From positions 620,001 through 684,000 of the forward strand of contig NZ_JAGPYQ010000002.1 of the NCBI RefSeq assembly GCF_018070025.1: a stretch of 64,000 bases of DNA, given 5' to 3'. Position numbers and translations under genes: made by a program. Under the pieces are notes generated by a model. The model had not been told where the DNA came from, ran no database searches, and saw only the letters and a list, made by a program, of their open reading frames with translations. Below, piece after piece: positions 33,779 through 43,509 of this stretch. This stretch comes from Streptomyces liliiviolaceus. GTDB taxonomy: Bacteria > Actinomycetota > Actinomycetes > Streptomycetales > Streptomycetaceae. Position 1 is the stretch's first letter, and every line of letters begins with the position of its first letter.

Positions 33779-34940
33779 TCACGCCGACGGCCCGGTCGAC
33801 CTGCCCGTCGGTGAGATCCGCGCGGGCCGTGAGCCGCAGCCGTGAGATGCCGTCCGGCACCGACGGAGGGCGGAAGCAGCCGACGGCCAGACCCGCCGCA
33901 CGGCACTCGGCGGCCCAGCGCAGCGCCTGCTCCGGGGACGGGGCGCGCACGGAGACGACCGCCGCGTCCGGCCGTACCGCTTCGAGACCCTCGGCCGTCA
34001 GGCGCTCGTACAGCGCGGTGGCCACCGCACGCGCGCGTGCGGCCCGTTCCGGTTCCTCCCGCAGCAGCCGCAGGGCCGCCAGGGCCGCGCCCGCCGCCGC
34101 GGGCGCCAGACCCGTGTCGAAGATGAAGGTGCGGGCCGCGTTCACCAGATGGTCGATGACGTGGGCCGGTCCGAGGACGGCACCGCCCTGGCTGCCGAGC
34201 GACTTCGACAGCGTGACGGTGGTGACGACGTCGGGCGCGCCCGCGAGTCCCGCCGCCCACGCGGCGCCCCGCCCGCCGTCGCCGATGACGCCGAGACCGT
34301 GCGCGTCGTCCAGCACCAGCGCCGCGCCCGGCCTGCCGGGCTTCCCCGCCTCCCCCGTTTCGCCCGCTTCCCCCGCGTCCCGGCAGGCCGCGGCCAGTGC
34401 CGTCAGCGGGGCCGCGTCGCCGTCCACCGAGAAGACCGTGTCGGAGACGACGATCGCGGGCCCGGCGCGCGTGTCCAGTGCCTTGCGGACGGCGTCGGGG
34501 TCGGCGTGGGCGACGACCTGCGTGGTGCCGCGCGCGAGCCGGCAGCCGTCGATCAGGGAGGCGTGGTTGCCCGCGTCGGAGACGATGAGCGAGCCGTGCG
34601 GCGCCAGCGCGGTGACGGCGGCGAGGTTGGCCGCGTAGCCGGAGGAGAAGACCAGGGCGGACTCGAAGCCGCAGAACCCGGCCAGTTCGCGTTCGAGTTC
34701 CGCGTGCAGCTCCGTGGAGCCGCTGACGAGCCGGGAGCCGGTGGCGCCGCCGCCCCAGGTCCTGGCGGCCCGCGCGGCGCCCTCCGTGACCTCGGGGTGC
34801 CGGGCCAGGCCAAGATAGTCGTTCCCGGCGAGGTCGAGGAGCGCGGAGTCGGCGGGGCGCGGACGCAAGGTACGGACGAGTCCGGCCCGGGAGCGCGCCC
34901 GTGCCTGCTCGTCGATCCACTCGAACGGCGATCGGGCCAT
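33759..34940 (-). CDS. bioF: 8-amino-7-oxononanoate synthase
   Basis: PLP enzyme condensing pimeloyl thioester with alanine in biotin synthesis. 393 aa. [54 protein letters not shown] and [11 protein letters not shown] with the PLP lysine near 246. A Gly-rich collagen-like insertion ([17 protein letters not shown]) precedes the LVLDDAH motif. ATG chosen for its GGAGGACAC; another ATG 15 nt upstream lacks one. Divergent from bioBAD across 243 bp with palindromes. Confidence 0.94.
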   Translation of the reverse strand: MARSPFEWIDEQARARSRAGLVRTLRPRPADSALLDLAGNDYLGLARHPEVTEGAARAARTWGGGATGSRLVSGSTELHAELERELAGFCGFESALVFSSGYAANLAAVTALAPHGSLIVSDAGNHASLIDGCRLARGTTQVVAHADPDAVRKALDTRAGPAIVVSDTVFSVDGDAAPLTALAAACRDAGEAGETGEAGKPGRPGAALVLDDAHGLGVIGDGGRGAAWAAGLAGAPDVVTTVTLSKSLGSQGGAVLGPAHVIDHLVNAARTFIFDTGLAPAAAGAALAALRLLREEPERAARARAVATALYERLTAEGLEAVRPDAAVVSVRAPSPEQALRWAAECRAAGLAVGCFRPPSVPDGISRLRLTARADLTDGQVDRAVGVIIEARR

Positions 34941-35026
34941 GTGTCCTCCGGCCATGAGGTGGGGGTGGGTGCGGGTGTCCCATGGGGCCCCGACACACGA
35001 CTTTCCGCCCGGCCGTCCCCACTGTC

Positions 35027-35115
35027 CTGTGCGGACAACGCACAGCTGCCTTTTGTAGGCAACGCACAGACCCTAGCCGGATCACCAGCCACCCATGGTG
35101 TGGCAATGCCCACAC
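35027..35115. promoter_or_regulatory. candidate biotin-operon operator region
   Basis: CTGTGCG-N5-CGCACAG (35027-35045) is a perfect 7-bp dyad. Its right part CAACGCACAG is repeated at 35060-35069, and GTGTGG-N6-CCACAC lies at 35098-35115. All are in the bioF/bioB divergent promoter region. They do not look like the BioQ or BirA boxes I know. Confidence 0.5.
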
Positions 35116-35183
35116 GTCGACCGCTCTCTGTTGTCTGGTTCCTCCTTGGCCCGGTGCGGTCGGATAGGCCAGGATCGGATCTC

Positions 35184-36404
35184 ATGGACCTGCTGAACAC
35201 GCTGCTGGACAAGGGGCTTCGGCGCGAGCTGCCGACCCGCGACGAGGCGCTGGCCGTGCTGGCCACCTCCGACGACGAACTCCTCGATGTGGTGGCCGCG
35301 GCCGGCAAGGTACGCCGCCAGTGGTTCGGCCGACGGGTGAAGCTCAACTACCTCGTCAACCTCAAGTCGGGTCTGTGCCCCGAGGACTGCTCCTACTGCT
35401 CGCAGCGGCTCGGTTCGAAGGCCGAGATCCTCAAGTACACCTGGCTGAAGCCCGACCAGGCCTCCGAGGCCGCGGCGGCCGGGCTGGCGGGGGGCGCCAA
35501 GCGGGTGTGTCTGGTGGCGAGCGGCCGCGGTCCCACCGACCGTGACGTCGACCGGGTCTCGGACACCATCAAAGCGATCAAGGACCAGAACGAGGGCGTA
35601 GAGGTCTGCGCATGCCTCGGGCTCCTCTCGGACGGCCAGGCCGAGCGCCTGCGCGACGCGGGGGCGGACGCCTACAACCACAACCTCAACACCTCCGAGG
35701 GGACGTACGGGGACATCACCACCACCCACACGTACGCCGACCGGGTGGACACGGTCCAGAAGGCACACGCGGCGGGTCTGTCGGCCTGCTCCGGGCTGAT
35801 CGCGGGCATGGGCGAGAGCGACGAGGACCTCGTCGACGTCGTCTACGCGCTGCGGGCCCTCGACCCGGACTCGGTCCCGGTCAACTTCCTGATCCCCTTC
35901 GAGGGCACCCCGCTCGCCAAGGAGTGGAACCTCACCCCGCAGCGGTGTCTGCGCATCCTCGCGATGGTCCGGTTCGTCTGTCCGGACGTCGAGGTGCGCA
36001 TCGCGGGCGGCCGCGAGGTCCATCTCCGTACGATGCAGCCCCTCGCCCTGCATCTCGCCAACTCGATCTTCCTCGGCGACTACCTCACCAGTGAGGGCCA
36101 GGCGGGCAAGGCGGACCTGGACATGATCGCGGACGCCGGTTTCGAGGTGGAGGGCACGGGCGAGGTGACGCTCCCGGAGCACCGGGCCACCGCGCACGGC
36201 GGCTGCGGCTCGCACGCGGACGCCGACGCGGGCGCCGGATGCGGTTCGCACGGGGGCGGCGGTTGCGGCCCCTGCGGTTCGACCGCGCAGGAGGCGGCAC
36301 CCGAGGAGCCGGTCCATGAGGCCGCGCGGGGCTCCGAGGCGCGTACGGACCTGGTCTCGGTACGCCGCCGGGGCGCCGGAACGGATCTCGCGCCCAATGC
36401 CTGA
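35184..36404 (+). CDS. bioB: biotin synthase (radical SAM) with Cys/His-rich C-terminal extension
   Basis: Inserts sulfur into dethiobiotin. 406 aa. CPEDCSYC binds the [4Fe-4S] cluster via Cys65, 69 and 72; the AdoMet/[2Fe-2S] core ([55 protein letters not shown]) is complete. After residue ~325 an extension of about 80 residues contains [20 protein letters not shown] and many His/Cys, possibly a metal or iron-sulfur reservoir. ATG with AGGATCGG. Overlaps bioA by 8 nt. Confidence 0.95.
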   Translation: MDLLNTLLDKGLRRELPTRDEALAVLATSDDELLDVVAAAGKVRRQWFGRRVKLNYLVNLKSGLCPEDCSYCSQRLGSKAEILKYTWLKPDQASEAAAAGLAGGAKRVCLVASGRGPTDRDVDRVSDTIKAIKDQNEGVEVCACLGLLSDGQAERLRDAGADAYNHNLNTSEGTYGDITTTHTYADRVDTVQKAHAAGLSACSGLIAGMGESDEDLVDVVYALRALDPDSVPVNFLIPFEGTPLAKEWNLTPQRCLRILAMVRFVCPDVEVRIAGGREVHLRTMQPLALHLANSIFLGDYLTSEGQAGKADLDMIADAGFEVEGTGEVTLPEHRATAHGGCGSHADADAGAGCGSHGGGGCGPCGSTAQEAAPEEPVHEAARGSEARTDLVSVRRRGAGTDLAPNA

Positions 36405-37740
36405 TCTGCCCGCGCCCGACACCGCCGTGGCCGCCGTGGCCGCCGATCAGGTCCGTGAACTGCTCGAACTCGACCGGCGGCACGTGTGGCATCCGTACGG
36501 GCCGATGCCGGGCCGGCAGGAACCGCTCGTCGTGGAGTCGGCGAGCGGGGTGCGGCTGCGCCTGGCCGGCGGCCGTGGCAGTAGCGGTGGCGGTGACGGT
36601 GACGAGCTGATCGACGGCATGTCGTCCTGGTGGTCCGCGATCCACGGCTACAACCACCCGGCCCTCAACGAGGCGGCGCGCGACCAGCTCGGCCGGATGA
36701 GCCATGTGATGTTCGGCGGGCTCACGCACGAACCGGCCGTACGACTGGCGAAGCGCCTTGTCGACATGTCGCCGGAGGGACTTGAGCATGTCTTCCTGGC
36801 CGACTCCGGCTCGGTGTCCGTCGAGGTCGCCGTCAAGATGTGCCTCCAGCACTGGCGTTCGCTCGGCCGCCCCGGCAAGCGGCGCCTGCTGACCTGGCGC
36901 GGCGGCTACCACGGCGACACCTGGCAGCCGATGTCGGTGTGCGACCCCGAGGGCGGGATGCACGAGCTGTGGCAGGGCGTGCTCCAGCGCCAGGTCTTCG
37001 CCGACGCGCCCCCGGTCGCGTACGAGGAGGCGTACGCCGATGACCTGCGTGCGCTGATCGAGCGGCATGCGGACGAGCTGGCCGCGGTGATCGTGGAGCC
37101 GGTGGTGCAGGGCGCGGGCGGGATGCGGTTCCACTCCCCCGCGTATCTGCGGGTGCTGCGCGAGGCGTGCGACGCCCATGACGTGCTGCTCGTGTTCGAC
37201 GAGATCGCGACGGGCTTCGGGCGCACCGGGGCGTTGTTCGCGGCCGAGCACGCGGGCGTGACGCCGGATGTGATGTGCGTGGGCAAGGCGCTGACCGGCG
37301 GGTATCTGACGATGGCGGCGACGCTGTGCACCTCGCGGGTCGCGGAGGGCATCTCGCGGGGCGAGGTACCGGTCCTCGCCCACGGCCCGACCTTCATGGG
37401 CAACCCTCTGGCCGCCGCCGTGGCCTGTGCCTCGATCGACCTCCTCCTCGGCCAGGACTGGCGGACCGAGGTCAAACGGATCGAGACGGGGCTGCGGGAC
37501 GGGTTGGCGCCGGCGGCGGAACTGCCCGGCGTCCGGGACGTACGCGTCCTCGGGGCCATCGGGGTGGTGCAGTTGGACCACGAGATCGACATGGCGGCGG
37601 CGACGCGGGCGGCGGTGCGCGAGGGTGTGTGGCTGCGCCCGTTCCGGGACCTCGTCTACACGATGCCGCCGTACGTCACCGGGGACGCCGATCTGGCGCG
37701 GATCACGGCGGCCGTGTGCGCGGCGGCTCGGGAGGGTTGA
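36397..37740 (+). CDS. bioA: adenosylmethionine--8-amino-7-oxononanoate aminotransferase
   Basis: Makes 7,8-diaminopelargonate using AdoMet as amino donor. 447 aa class III aminotransferase: HVWHPYGPM at the N-terminus and [14 protein letters not shown] are BioA-specific, [14 protein letters not shown] binds PLP, and [10 protein letters not shown] carries Lys297. A short Gly/Ser insertion ([12 protein letters not shown]) occurs near residue 60. Starts inside the bioB stop region (ATGCCTGA) and ends 1 nt before bioD. Confidence 0.95.
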   Translation: MPDLPAPDTAVAAVAADQVRELLELDRRHVWHPYGPMPGRQEPLVVESASGVRLRLAGGRGSSGGGDGDELIDGMSSWWSAIHGYNHPALNEAARDQLGRMSHVMFGGLTHEPAVRLAKRLVDMSPEGLEHVFLADSGSVSVEVAVKMCLQHWRSLGRPGKRRLLTWRGGYHGDTWQPMSVCDPEGGMHELWQGVLQRQVFADAPPVAYEEAYADDLRALIERHADELAAVIVEPVVQGAGGMRFHSPAYLRVLREACDAHDVLLVFDEIATGFGRTGALFAAEHAGVTPDVMCVGKALTGGYLTMAATLCTSRVAEGISRGEVPVLAHGPTFMGNPLAAAVACASIDLLLGQDWRTEVKRIETGLRDGLAPAAELPGVRDVRVLGAIGVVQLDHEIDMAAATRAAVREGVWLRPFRDLVYTMPPYVTGDADLARITAAVCAAAREG

Positions 37741-37741
37741 G

Positions 37742-38452
37742 ATGACGGTACTGGTGATCACCGGCACGGGTACGGAGGTCGGGAAGACCGTCACCACGGC
37801 CGCGGTGGCCGCGGCGGCCGTCGCCGCCGGACGGTCGGTGGCCGTGCTCAAGCCCGCGCAGACCGGTGTGCTGCCGGGTGAGCCCGGGGACGCCGAGGAG
37901 GTCGCGCGGCTCGCCGGCGCGGTCACGGCCGTCGAACTCGCCCGCTATCCCGAGCCGTTGGCGCCCGCCACGGCCGCCCGGCGGGCCGGTCTCGCGCCGG
38001 TGCGGCCCGAGCAGGTGGCGGAGGCCGCGGCCAAGCTGGCCACCGAGCACGACCTCGTGCTGGTCGAGGGGGCGGGCGGGCTGCTCGTACGGTTCGACGA
38101 GGCGGGCGGGACGCTGGCGGACGCGGCGCGGCTGCTGGGGGCGCCCGTGGTGGTGGTCGCCTCCGCCGGGCTCGGGACGCTCAACACGACGGAGCTGACC
38201 GCGCGGGAACTGCGGTCCCGGGGGGTCGAGCTGCTCGGTGTCGTCATCGGCAGCTGGCCGGACGAGCCGGATCTGGCGTCGCGCTGCAACGTCCTCGATC
38301 TTCCCGTCGTGGCGGGAGCGCGGTTGCTGGGCGCGCTGCCTGAAGGGGTCGGTCGGGGGCCGGTTGCGGCGTTCCGGGGGGCGGTGGGGGGTTGGCTGGC
38401 GCCGGGTCTTGGCGGTACGTGGGACGCGGACGGGTTCGCGGCGTCGGTCTGA
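37742..38452 (+). CDS. bioD: dethiobiotin synthetase
   Basis: ATP-dependent ring closure forming dethiobiotin. 236 aa with P-loop GTGTEVGKT (8-16), [15 protein letters not shown] and a G-rich C-terminus. Last gene of bioBAD; with bioF it covers the four late steps. Early pimelate genes (bioC/H) are not in this window. Confidence 0.94.
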   Translation: MTVLVITGTGTEVGKTVTTAAVAAAAVAAGRSVAVLKPAQTGVLPGEPGDAEEVARLAGAVTAVELARYPEPLAPATAARRAGLAPVRPEQVAEAAAKLATEHDLVLVEGAGGLLVRFDEAGGTLADAARLLGAPVVVVASAGLGTLNTTELTARELRSRGVELLGVVIGSWPDEPDLASRCNVLDLPVVAGARLLGALPEGVGRGPVAAFRGAVGGWLAPGLGGTWDADGFAASV

Positions 38453-38502
38453 GCGGGATGGGTTTGGGCCGGTGGTCGGGTGCGGGCCGTGTGTGGCTGG
38501 CC

Positions 38503-38798
38503 GCGCAGTTCCCCGCGCCCCTGAAGGAGCGGGGCTGAGCGCCGCGTTCCAGTGCGGCTCAAAGCCAAAAGATTGCGCAGTTCCCCGCGCCCCTAAAGCC
38601 AAAGACAAAAGCCTGCGCCGTTCCCCGCGCCCCTAGGCGGGACGGGGCGCAGCCCCTCCCCGAGGGGCGCGGGGAACTGCGCGAGCAACCCCCACCGGAC
38701 CCGCACGTCAAGGGGCGCGGGGAACTGCGCAATCGTTAGGGCCCACCCCCACCGTCCCGCAGACGAACACGGTTTTTCAGGGGCGCGGGGAACTGCGC
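38503..38798. repeat. six-copy cluster of the dispersed repeat: three forward then three reverse
   Basis: Forward copies at 38503-38522, 38575-38594 and 38615-38634 (last with one change), then reverse copies at 38663-38682, 38711-38730 and 38779-38798. The two halves can fold into a long cruciform or hairpin between convergent bioD and luxR. A-rich spacers (AAAGCCAAAA, AAAGACAAAA) separate the forward units. A CCGCAG/TCGCAG hexamer array follows at about 38817-38850. No gene in 38453-38874. Confidence 0.92.
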
Positions 38799-38874
38799 GA
38801 GCAACCCCCACCGGAGCCGCAGCCGCAGCCGCAGTCGCAGTCGCAGCCGAGGAACAGCCCCGTAGCCGGCAGGC

Positions 38875-41103
38875 TCATTCCTCCGGTGCCAGCAGCCGTA
38901 CCAGTTCGATCCGGGATCGTATGCCCAGGCGGTTGAACACCCCGCGCAGGTGATGGTCGATCGTCCGCGGACTGAGCAGCAGCCGCGCCGCGATCTCCCG
39001 GTTCGTCGCCCCCTCCGCGGCCATCCGCGCCACCGTGAGCTGCTGCGCGGTCAGCAGACCGCTCGTACCGGGCGCCCCGGCCGAGGACCGGACGGACGCG
39101 CCCAGCGCCCGCAACTCCGCCCGCGCCTCGGCCGCACAGTGCGGCGCCCCGAAGTACTCGAACGCCTCCAGCGCACTGTGCAGCCGGTCCCGCGCCTCCG
39201 TCCGCCGCCGCAGCCGCCGCAACGCCCCGCCGAACAACAGCTCCGTACGGGCCCGTTCGAAGTCACGGGTGCCGCCCGCGTGCAGGTCGAGGGCCGCACG
39301 GTAGTGGTCGGCGGCCTCGTGCCCGGTCGCCAGCAGGGCCCGGCAGCGGGCGCTCAGCGCAAGGTCGTCCGCGCTGCGCACGACCCGGGCCCAGCGGTCG
39401 TAGTCGGCGTGGGCGCTGCGTGCGACCCGGGTGTCGCCGGTGCGGACGGCGGCTTCCACGTAGTGCGGGGTGGCGAGATGGCGGACGGCCCGGTGCCCGT
39501 GCCCGGGGCCGAATCCGGCGAGCGCGCGCAGCCGGGACGCGGCTGCCGCGTACCGGCCCGTGCTGAGGTCGAGGAAGGCGAGCGCCCACAGGGCCAGCGC
39601 GGCGGGCAGCCCGAGGCCGTGTTCCAAAGCGTGCGCGCGGGCCACCTCGGCGCGCGCCCGGCAGAGTTCCTCGTCCCCGGTGACGGCCGCGAACATGGCG
39701 AGGGCCGCCTGGAGATGGCAGGCGCCGTTGTCCTGTCCGGTGGCGTACGCCTGCCGCAGGGCCTCCAGCGTGGCGGCCCCGGCGGACCGCGGGCGTCCCG
39801 TCCAGAACTCGGCGTACGCCCGGAACTCCATGGCCTGCGGAACGGTCGCGGGCTCGCCCAGGGCACGGGCCGAGGCGGCGGCCCTGACGGCGGCGGACGC
39901 GGCGCGGGTGTGGTCGCCGAGGAGCAGCGCGGCCATGGAGGAGTGGATCAGCGCGGTGGGGTCGACGCCGGGCCCACAGCGTCCGGCTGCCGCTCGCAGC
40001 AGGTCGCGGGCGTCCTCGTACCGGCCCTCGAACGCCGCGGTCAGTCCCCCGAGCGTGCCGGGCACGGCGATCCCGAGCCGGGTGGCGACTGCGGCGGCCT
40101 CCCGGCAGCGGCGCAGGTCACCGGTGTAGATGGCGGCCTCGGTGGCACGTGCCACCAGGTGCGCCGCGGTGTCGGTGTCATGTTCCCCGCCGCGCGCCAG
40201 GCCCCGCTCCGCCGCTGCGAGCAGCGCGTCGAACGCCTCCGTGGCGTTCTCCGCGCGTAGAGCGAGCACTCCGCTCATGCCGTCGACGTCCCCGTGGGCG
40301 GCCAGGCGGCGGGCCCGGTCGCCGTCGCCGGAGAGCCAGGCGTCGGCGGCGGCGCGGGCCAGCAGGCGCGGGCGTTCGCGCGGGTCCGGGGTCAGGGCGG
40401 CCGCCCGTTCGAGGAGCCCGCAGGCCAGGGCGTGTTCACCGGCGGCGCGTGCCTCGTGGGCCGAGGCGCGCAGTTCCGCCGCGAGGCGTCGGCTGGGGCC
40501 GAGCGCGGCGGCGGCCCGGTGCCAGGACCGGTGGGGCGCCTCGCCCTCGCCGCGCAGGACCCGGGCGAGAAGCCGGTGCGCCTCGCGCCGGTCGGCGGCG
40601 GACGCGGTCTCGTAGGCGGTGATACGGGTCCAGGGGTCCCGGAACACGACGCCGGCGGAGGTCGTACGGGCGAGCCCGGCCGCCTCGGCGTCGTCGAGGG
40701 GACCGGTGTCCAACCGGGCCGCGGCGACCGCCCGTTGGTAGCCGCGCGTGGCGAACGGGTGCTGGTCGGCGGCGGCGATCAGCAGCAGGCGCCGGGTGGC
40801 CGGGGCGAGCGAGCGCACCTCCGGGCGGCGAGAGCGCAGCAGGCCGGGCAGCGCACCGACGGGGTCGGCCGGAAGCGGTTCGAGACCGGCCCGTTGGCGC
40901 TCGCCGAGGACGGCCGCGAGTTCCGCCGCGGCGAGCGGATCACCGTGCGCGGCGCACAGCACCCTGACCCGGACGCCCTCGGACAACGGCGTTCGCGTGG
41001 GGGGCCGCGAGGCGTGGTCCGGTTGTTGCGGGACGTTCATCAGGGGCGGCGGCGAAGGGTGCGGGAGAGGCGGGGGGTTCACCGAGGTCACCACGCCACT
41101 CAC
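38875..41103 (-). CDS. LuxR-type regulator, LAL-like but lacking the ATPase domain
   Basis: 742 aa. The C-terminal ~65 residues form a LuxR helix-turn-helix (LLTAQQLTVARMAAEGATNREIAARLLLSPRTIDHHLRGVF, split here as motif description only). The middle ~500 residues are Ala-rich TPR-like helices as in LAL regulators. The usual N-terminal Walker A/B ATPase of the LAL/MalT class is absent, and an in-frame TAA closes the frame just upstream, so it was not missed through a wrong start. Start uncertain (GTG 41103 or ATG 41040). Function unknown; LAL proteins often control secondary metabolism. Confidence 0.85.
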   Translation of the reverse strand: MSGVVTSVNPPPLPHPSPPPLMNVPQQPDHASRPPTRTPLSEGVRVRVLCAAHGDPLAAAELAAVLGERQRAGLEPLPADPVGALPGLLRSRRPEVRSLAPATRRLLLIAAADQHPFATRGYQRAVAAARLDTGPLDDAEAAGLARTTSAGVVFRDPWTRITAYETASAADRREAHRLLARVLRGEGEAPHRSWHRAAAALGPSRRLAAELRASAHEARAAGEHALACGLLERAAALTPDPRERPRLLARAAADAWLSGDGDRARRLAAHGDVDGMSGVLALRAENATEAFDALLAAAERGLARGGEHDTDTAAHLVARATEAAIYTGDLRRCREAAAVATRLGIAVPGTLGGLTAAFEGRYEDARDLLRAAAGRCGPGVDPTALIHSSMAALLLGDHTRAASAAVRAAASARALGEPATVPQAMEFRAYAEFWTGRPRSAGAATLEALRQAYATGQDNGACHLQAALAMFAAVTGDEELCRARAEVARAHALEHGLGLPAALALWALAFLDLSTGRYAAAASRLRALAGFGPGHGHRAVRHLATPHYVEAAVRTGDTRVARSAHADYDRWARVVRSADDLALSARCRALLATGHEAADHYRAALDLHAGGTRDFERARTELLFGGALRRLRRRTEARDRLHSALEAFEYFGAPHCAAEARAELRALGASVRSSAGAPGTSGLLTAQQLTVARMAAEGATNREIAARLLLSPRTIDHHLRGVFNRLGIRSRIELVRLLAPEE

Positions 41104-41209
41104 GTTACTGGCGAGTTAAGTGGTGCGTAAAGACCGGCGATTACACCGATGCGGCGCGCGTAGACCCCACCCGACACTCCTGACGAACCCACCCCCGTCA
41201 GGAGGCGTC

Positions 41210-41896
41210 ATGCCCCGCCGCATTCGCACAGTCGGCACGGTCCTCGCAGCCGCGCTCGCGTCGCTGCTCATGTTCCTGTCCCTGCCCGCTTCCCCGGCCC
41301 ACGCGGCCACCCACAACCCCGTTGTCTTCGTCCACGGACTCAGCAGTTCGTCGAGCAGCTGGGACGACTGGATCGCCGACTTCAAGGCCGACGGCTACAC
41401 GAGTGCCGAGCTGTACTCCTGGTCGTACGACTGGGGCCAGTCGAACGTCACGACCGCCCAGCAGCTGGCCACCAAGATCCAGAGCGTGCGCACCCAGACG
41501 GGGGCGGCCAAGGTCGACCTGGTCGTCCACTCCATGGGCGCGCTGAACTCCCGCTACTACCTCAAGAACCTCGGCGGCACGGCGTACGTGGACGACTTCG
41601 TCTCGACGGCCGGCGTCAACCACGGGACCACGACCGCCGGTTGGTGCACCTGGCTCTACACGTCCTGCGCGGAGATGTACACCGGCAGCTCGTTCCTGAC
41701 GTCGCTCAACTCGGGGGACGAGACACCCGGCGGTGTCTCCTACGCCAGTTACTGGTCGAACTGCGACGACGCCCTGACCCCCGACACCAGCGCGATCCTC
41801 AGCGGCGCCACCAATGTAGAGGTCGGATGCATCTCGCACACCGACATGAACAACGACTACGGCGTCTACGAGCAGGTGCGGGACTTCATCGCCTGA
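41210..41896 (+). CDS. secreted lipase/esterase
   Basis: 228 aa. Twin-Arg-like N-terminus and hydrophobic core predict a signal peptide cut at AHA (~32). alpha/beta-hydrolase of the small LipA/EstA (class I.4/lipase class 2) type: [10 protein letters not shown] oxyanion region, nucleophile Ser108 in VVHSMGA, and His in CISHTDMN. Cys pairs suggest disulfides in the secreted form. ATG with CAGGAGG. Substrate chain length unknown. Confidence 0.93.
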   Translation: MPRRIRTVGTVLAAALASLLMFLSLPASPAHAATHNPVVFVHGLSSSSSSWDDWIADFKADGYTSAELYSWSYDWGQSNVTTAQQLATKIQSVRTQTGAAKVDLVVHSMGALNSRYYLKNLGGTAYVDDFVSTAGVNHGTTTAGWCTWLYTSCAEMYTGSSFLTSLNSGDETPGGVSYASYWSNCDDALTPDTSAILSGATNVEVGCISHTDMNNDYGVYEQVRDFIA

Positions 41897-41927
41897 CGTC
41901 CCACGCGTGCGTCCGCGTCCGTCCCGT

Positions 41928-41947
41928 GGCCCCGCTGGACCGGGGCC
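41928..41947 (+). terminator. hairpin after lipase gene
   Basis: GGCCCCG (41928-41934) / CGGGGCC (41941-41947), 6-nt loop, in the 171-bp gap before the methyltransferase. Confidence 0.45.
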
Positions 41948-42067
41948 GCCGGGCGGGCGCCGGGCGTCCGCGGGGCGGGCCGCGGCGGCGATGCGCGGCG
42001 GTGGACGGGTGAGCGGGGCCCTTCGGGGGGACAATCGCGGTAGGTCCACGCCCCAGGGGGAGGCCTC

Positions 42068-42754
42068 ATGCGATCGCGCGGCTCCAGCACCGCCCAGACC
42101 GGCGCGCTGTCCACGACTCCGGTGCGCCATCCGCTGTTCGCCCGCTTCTACGCCCGGCTCAGCGTGGCGGCCGAGCCGACGATCGGCGTCCACCGCGAGG
42201 AACTGCTCGCCGGACTCACCGGCCGGATCATCGAGATCGGCGCGGGCAACGGACTGAACTTCGCCCACTATCCGAGCACGGTCTCGGAGGTCGTCGCGAT
42301 CGAACCCGAGCGCAGGCTGCGGCAGTTGGCCGCGACCGCGGCACTCCGCTCCGAGGTGCCCGTCGACGTGGTGCCGGGGGTCGCGGAGGCCCTGCCGGTC
42401 AAGAGCGAGGCGTTCGACGGGGCCGTGGTGTCCCTGGTGCTGTGCAGCGTACGAGATCTGCCGCGCGCCCTGGCCGAGATCCACCGCGTCCTGCGCCCGG
42501 GCGGTGAGCTGCGGTTCTTCGAGCACGGCAGTGGCGGCGGCCGGGCGATGGCGGCCGGGCAGCGCCTCCTCGACCGCACGGTGTGGCCACCGCTGTTCGG
42601 GGGCTGCCATGTGGGCCGGGACCCGGTCGGCGCGATCCGGGACGCGGGGTACGAACTCGGCCCGCACCGGCGGCTGCTGGTGCCCGCGAAGGGGCCGCGC
42701 ACGCCCAGCTCGTACTGTGTGCTGGGCACCGCCCGCCGCCCGTCAGTCTCCTGA
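42068..42754 (+). CDS. class I SAM-dependent methyltransferase
   Basis: 228 aa. AdoMet-binding motif I IIEIGAGNGLNF, motif II VVAIEPERRL, and the Methyltransf_11 core ending in HRVLRPGGELRFFEHG. Resembles UbiE/METTL7-like lipid or small-molecule methyltransferases. ATG with GGGGGAGG. Single gene, target unknown. Confidence 0.88.
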   Translation: MRSRGSSTAQTGALSTTPVRHPLFARFYARLSVAAEPTIGVHREELLAGLTGRIIEIGAGNGLNFAHYPSTVSEVVAIEPERRLRQLAATAALRSEVPVDVVPGVAEALPVKSEAFDGAVVSLVLCSVRDLPRALAEIHRVLRPGGELRFFEHGSGGGRAMAAGQRLLDRTVWPPLFGGCHVGRDPVGAIRDAGYELGPHRRLLVPAKGPRTPSSYCVLGTARRPSVS

Positions 42755-42797
42755 GACCGTTCCGGCGGCAGGAGCGGTCGGGAGCGGGTGGGGCGGC

Positions 42798-43229
42798 TCA
42801 GAGAGTCCACAGGCGCAGCTCGCGCGCGATGTCCTGCACCGTGGCCTCGCCCGTCTTGACCAGTCTGGCCAGGTCGCGGACCTGCTCGGGCGAGGTGACG
42901 ACCTTCAGGCCGCTGGCGACGAGATAGGCGTACCCGACGGCCATCGCGAACATCGCGTTGGAGCGTTCCAGCGCCGGGACGTGCAGCAGGACCTGGAGCA
43001 GCGCGGCGGCGCGGGCGTGCGGGCTGTCGTACACGGGGACACCGAAGATCTCGGCGTCGTGGCGGCCGACCGCGGCGACCAGTGCGCCCCAGTCGACGAC
43101 CTGCGGGTCCCCCGGTGTCTTGTGCTCGGCGACCATGAGGAGCCAGGCGAGGTCGACTCTGATGTTCAGCGGTTCGTTCAAGGGCTCGGACGGTTCGTCT
43201 GGTTCGTCTGGTTCATCTGGTCCGTTCAA
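42798..43229 (-). CDS. Fic/Doc-like toxin component, degenerate Fic motif
   Basis: About 143 aa. Matches the Doc-like toxins annotated in Streptomyces (DLAWLLMVAEHKTPGDPQV, VPVYDSPHARAAALL, VTSPEQVRDLARLV). The Fic motif HxFxD/EGNK/R is replaced by PALERSNAM, so the catalytic His and Arg are missing and ordinary AMP transfer or phosphorylation is unlikely. The N-terminus includes a 9-bp triplication (PDEPDEPDEP). A TTG start 4 nt after the antitoxin stop is assumed; a second TTG just after the repeat is possible. Confidence 0.75.
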   Translation of the reverse strand: MNGPDEPDEPDEPSEPLNEPLNIRVDLAWLLMVAEHKTPGDPQVVDWGALVAAVGRHDAEIFGVPVYDSPHARAAALLQVLLHVPALERSNAMFAMAVGYAYLVASGLKVVTSPEQVRDLARLVKTGEATVQDIARELRLWTL

Positions 43230-43233
43230 GGGC

Positions 43234-43509
43234 TCAGCTACGGCCTTCCCCGGCCACGCCCCGGCCTGTGGCTCGGTCCGTCGCCCGGCCCGCGCCCCGG
43301 TCCGTACCGAACTCCTCGGCGAAGACGGACTCGTACTGCTTCATGAAGTCGGCGGCGGCCTCGACGAATGTGTGGCCGGCTTCCCCGGTGTCCTGTCTGA
43401 CCAGTTCCTCGATGTAGCGGTTGACGCTCATCCCGCGGGCCAGGGCGCGTTCACGCGCGGCCCGGGCCGTGCCCTCGTCCACGCGCACGTTCAGCTGGGT
43501 CTTAGCCAT
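43234..43509 (-). CDS. ribbon-helix-helix antitoxin
   Basis: 91 aa. N-terminal RHH DNA-binding fold (TQLNVRVDEGTARAARERAL, MSVNRYIEELVRQ), then a C-terminal arm ending in RATDRATGRGV-type repeats that should bind the toxin. First gene of the pair. No Shine-Dalgarno; two palindromes directly abut the ATG, so it is probably leaderless and autorepressed. Confidence 0.85.
   Translation of the reverse strand: MAKTQLNVRVDEGTARAARERALARGMSVNRYIEELVRQDTGEAGHTFVEAAADFMKQYESVFAEEFGTDRGAGRATDRATGRGVAGEGRS

Noticed and set aside
34149..35183. Upstream in-frame extension of bioB across bioF
   Set aside because: Antisense to bioF, no BioB-family sequence, and the ATG at 35184 begins the conserved protein.
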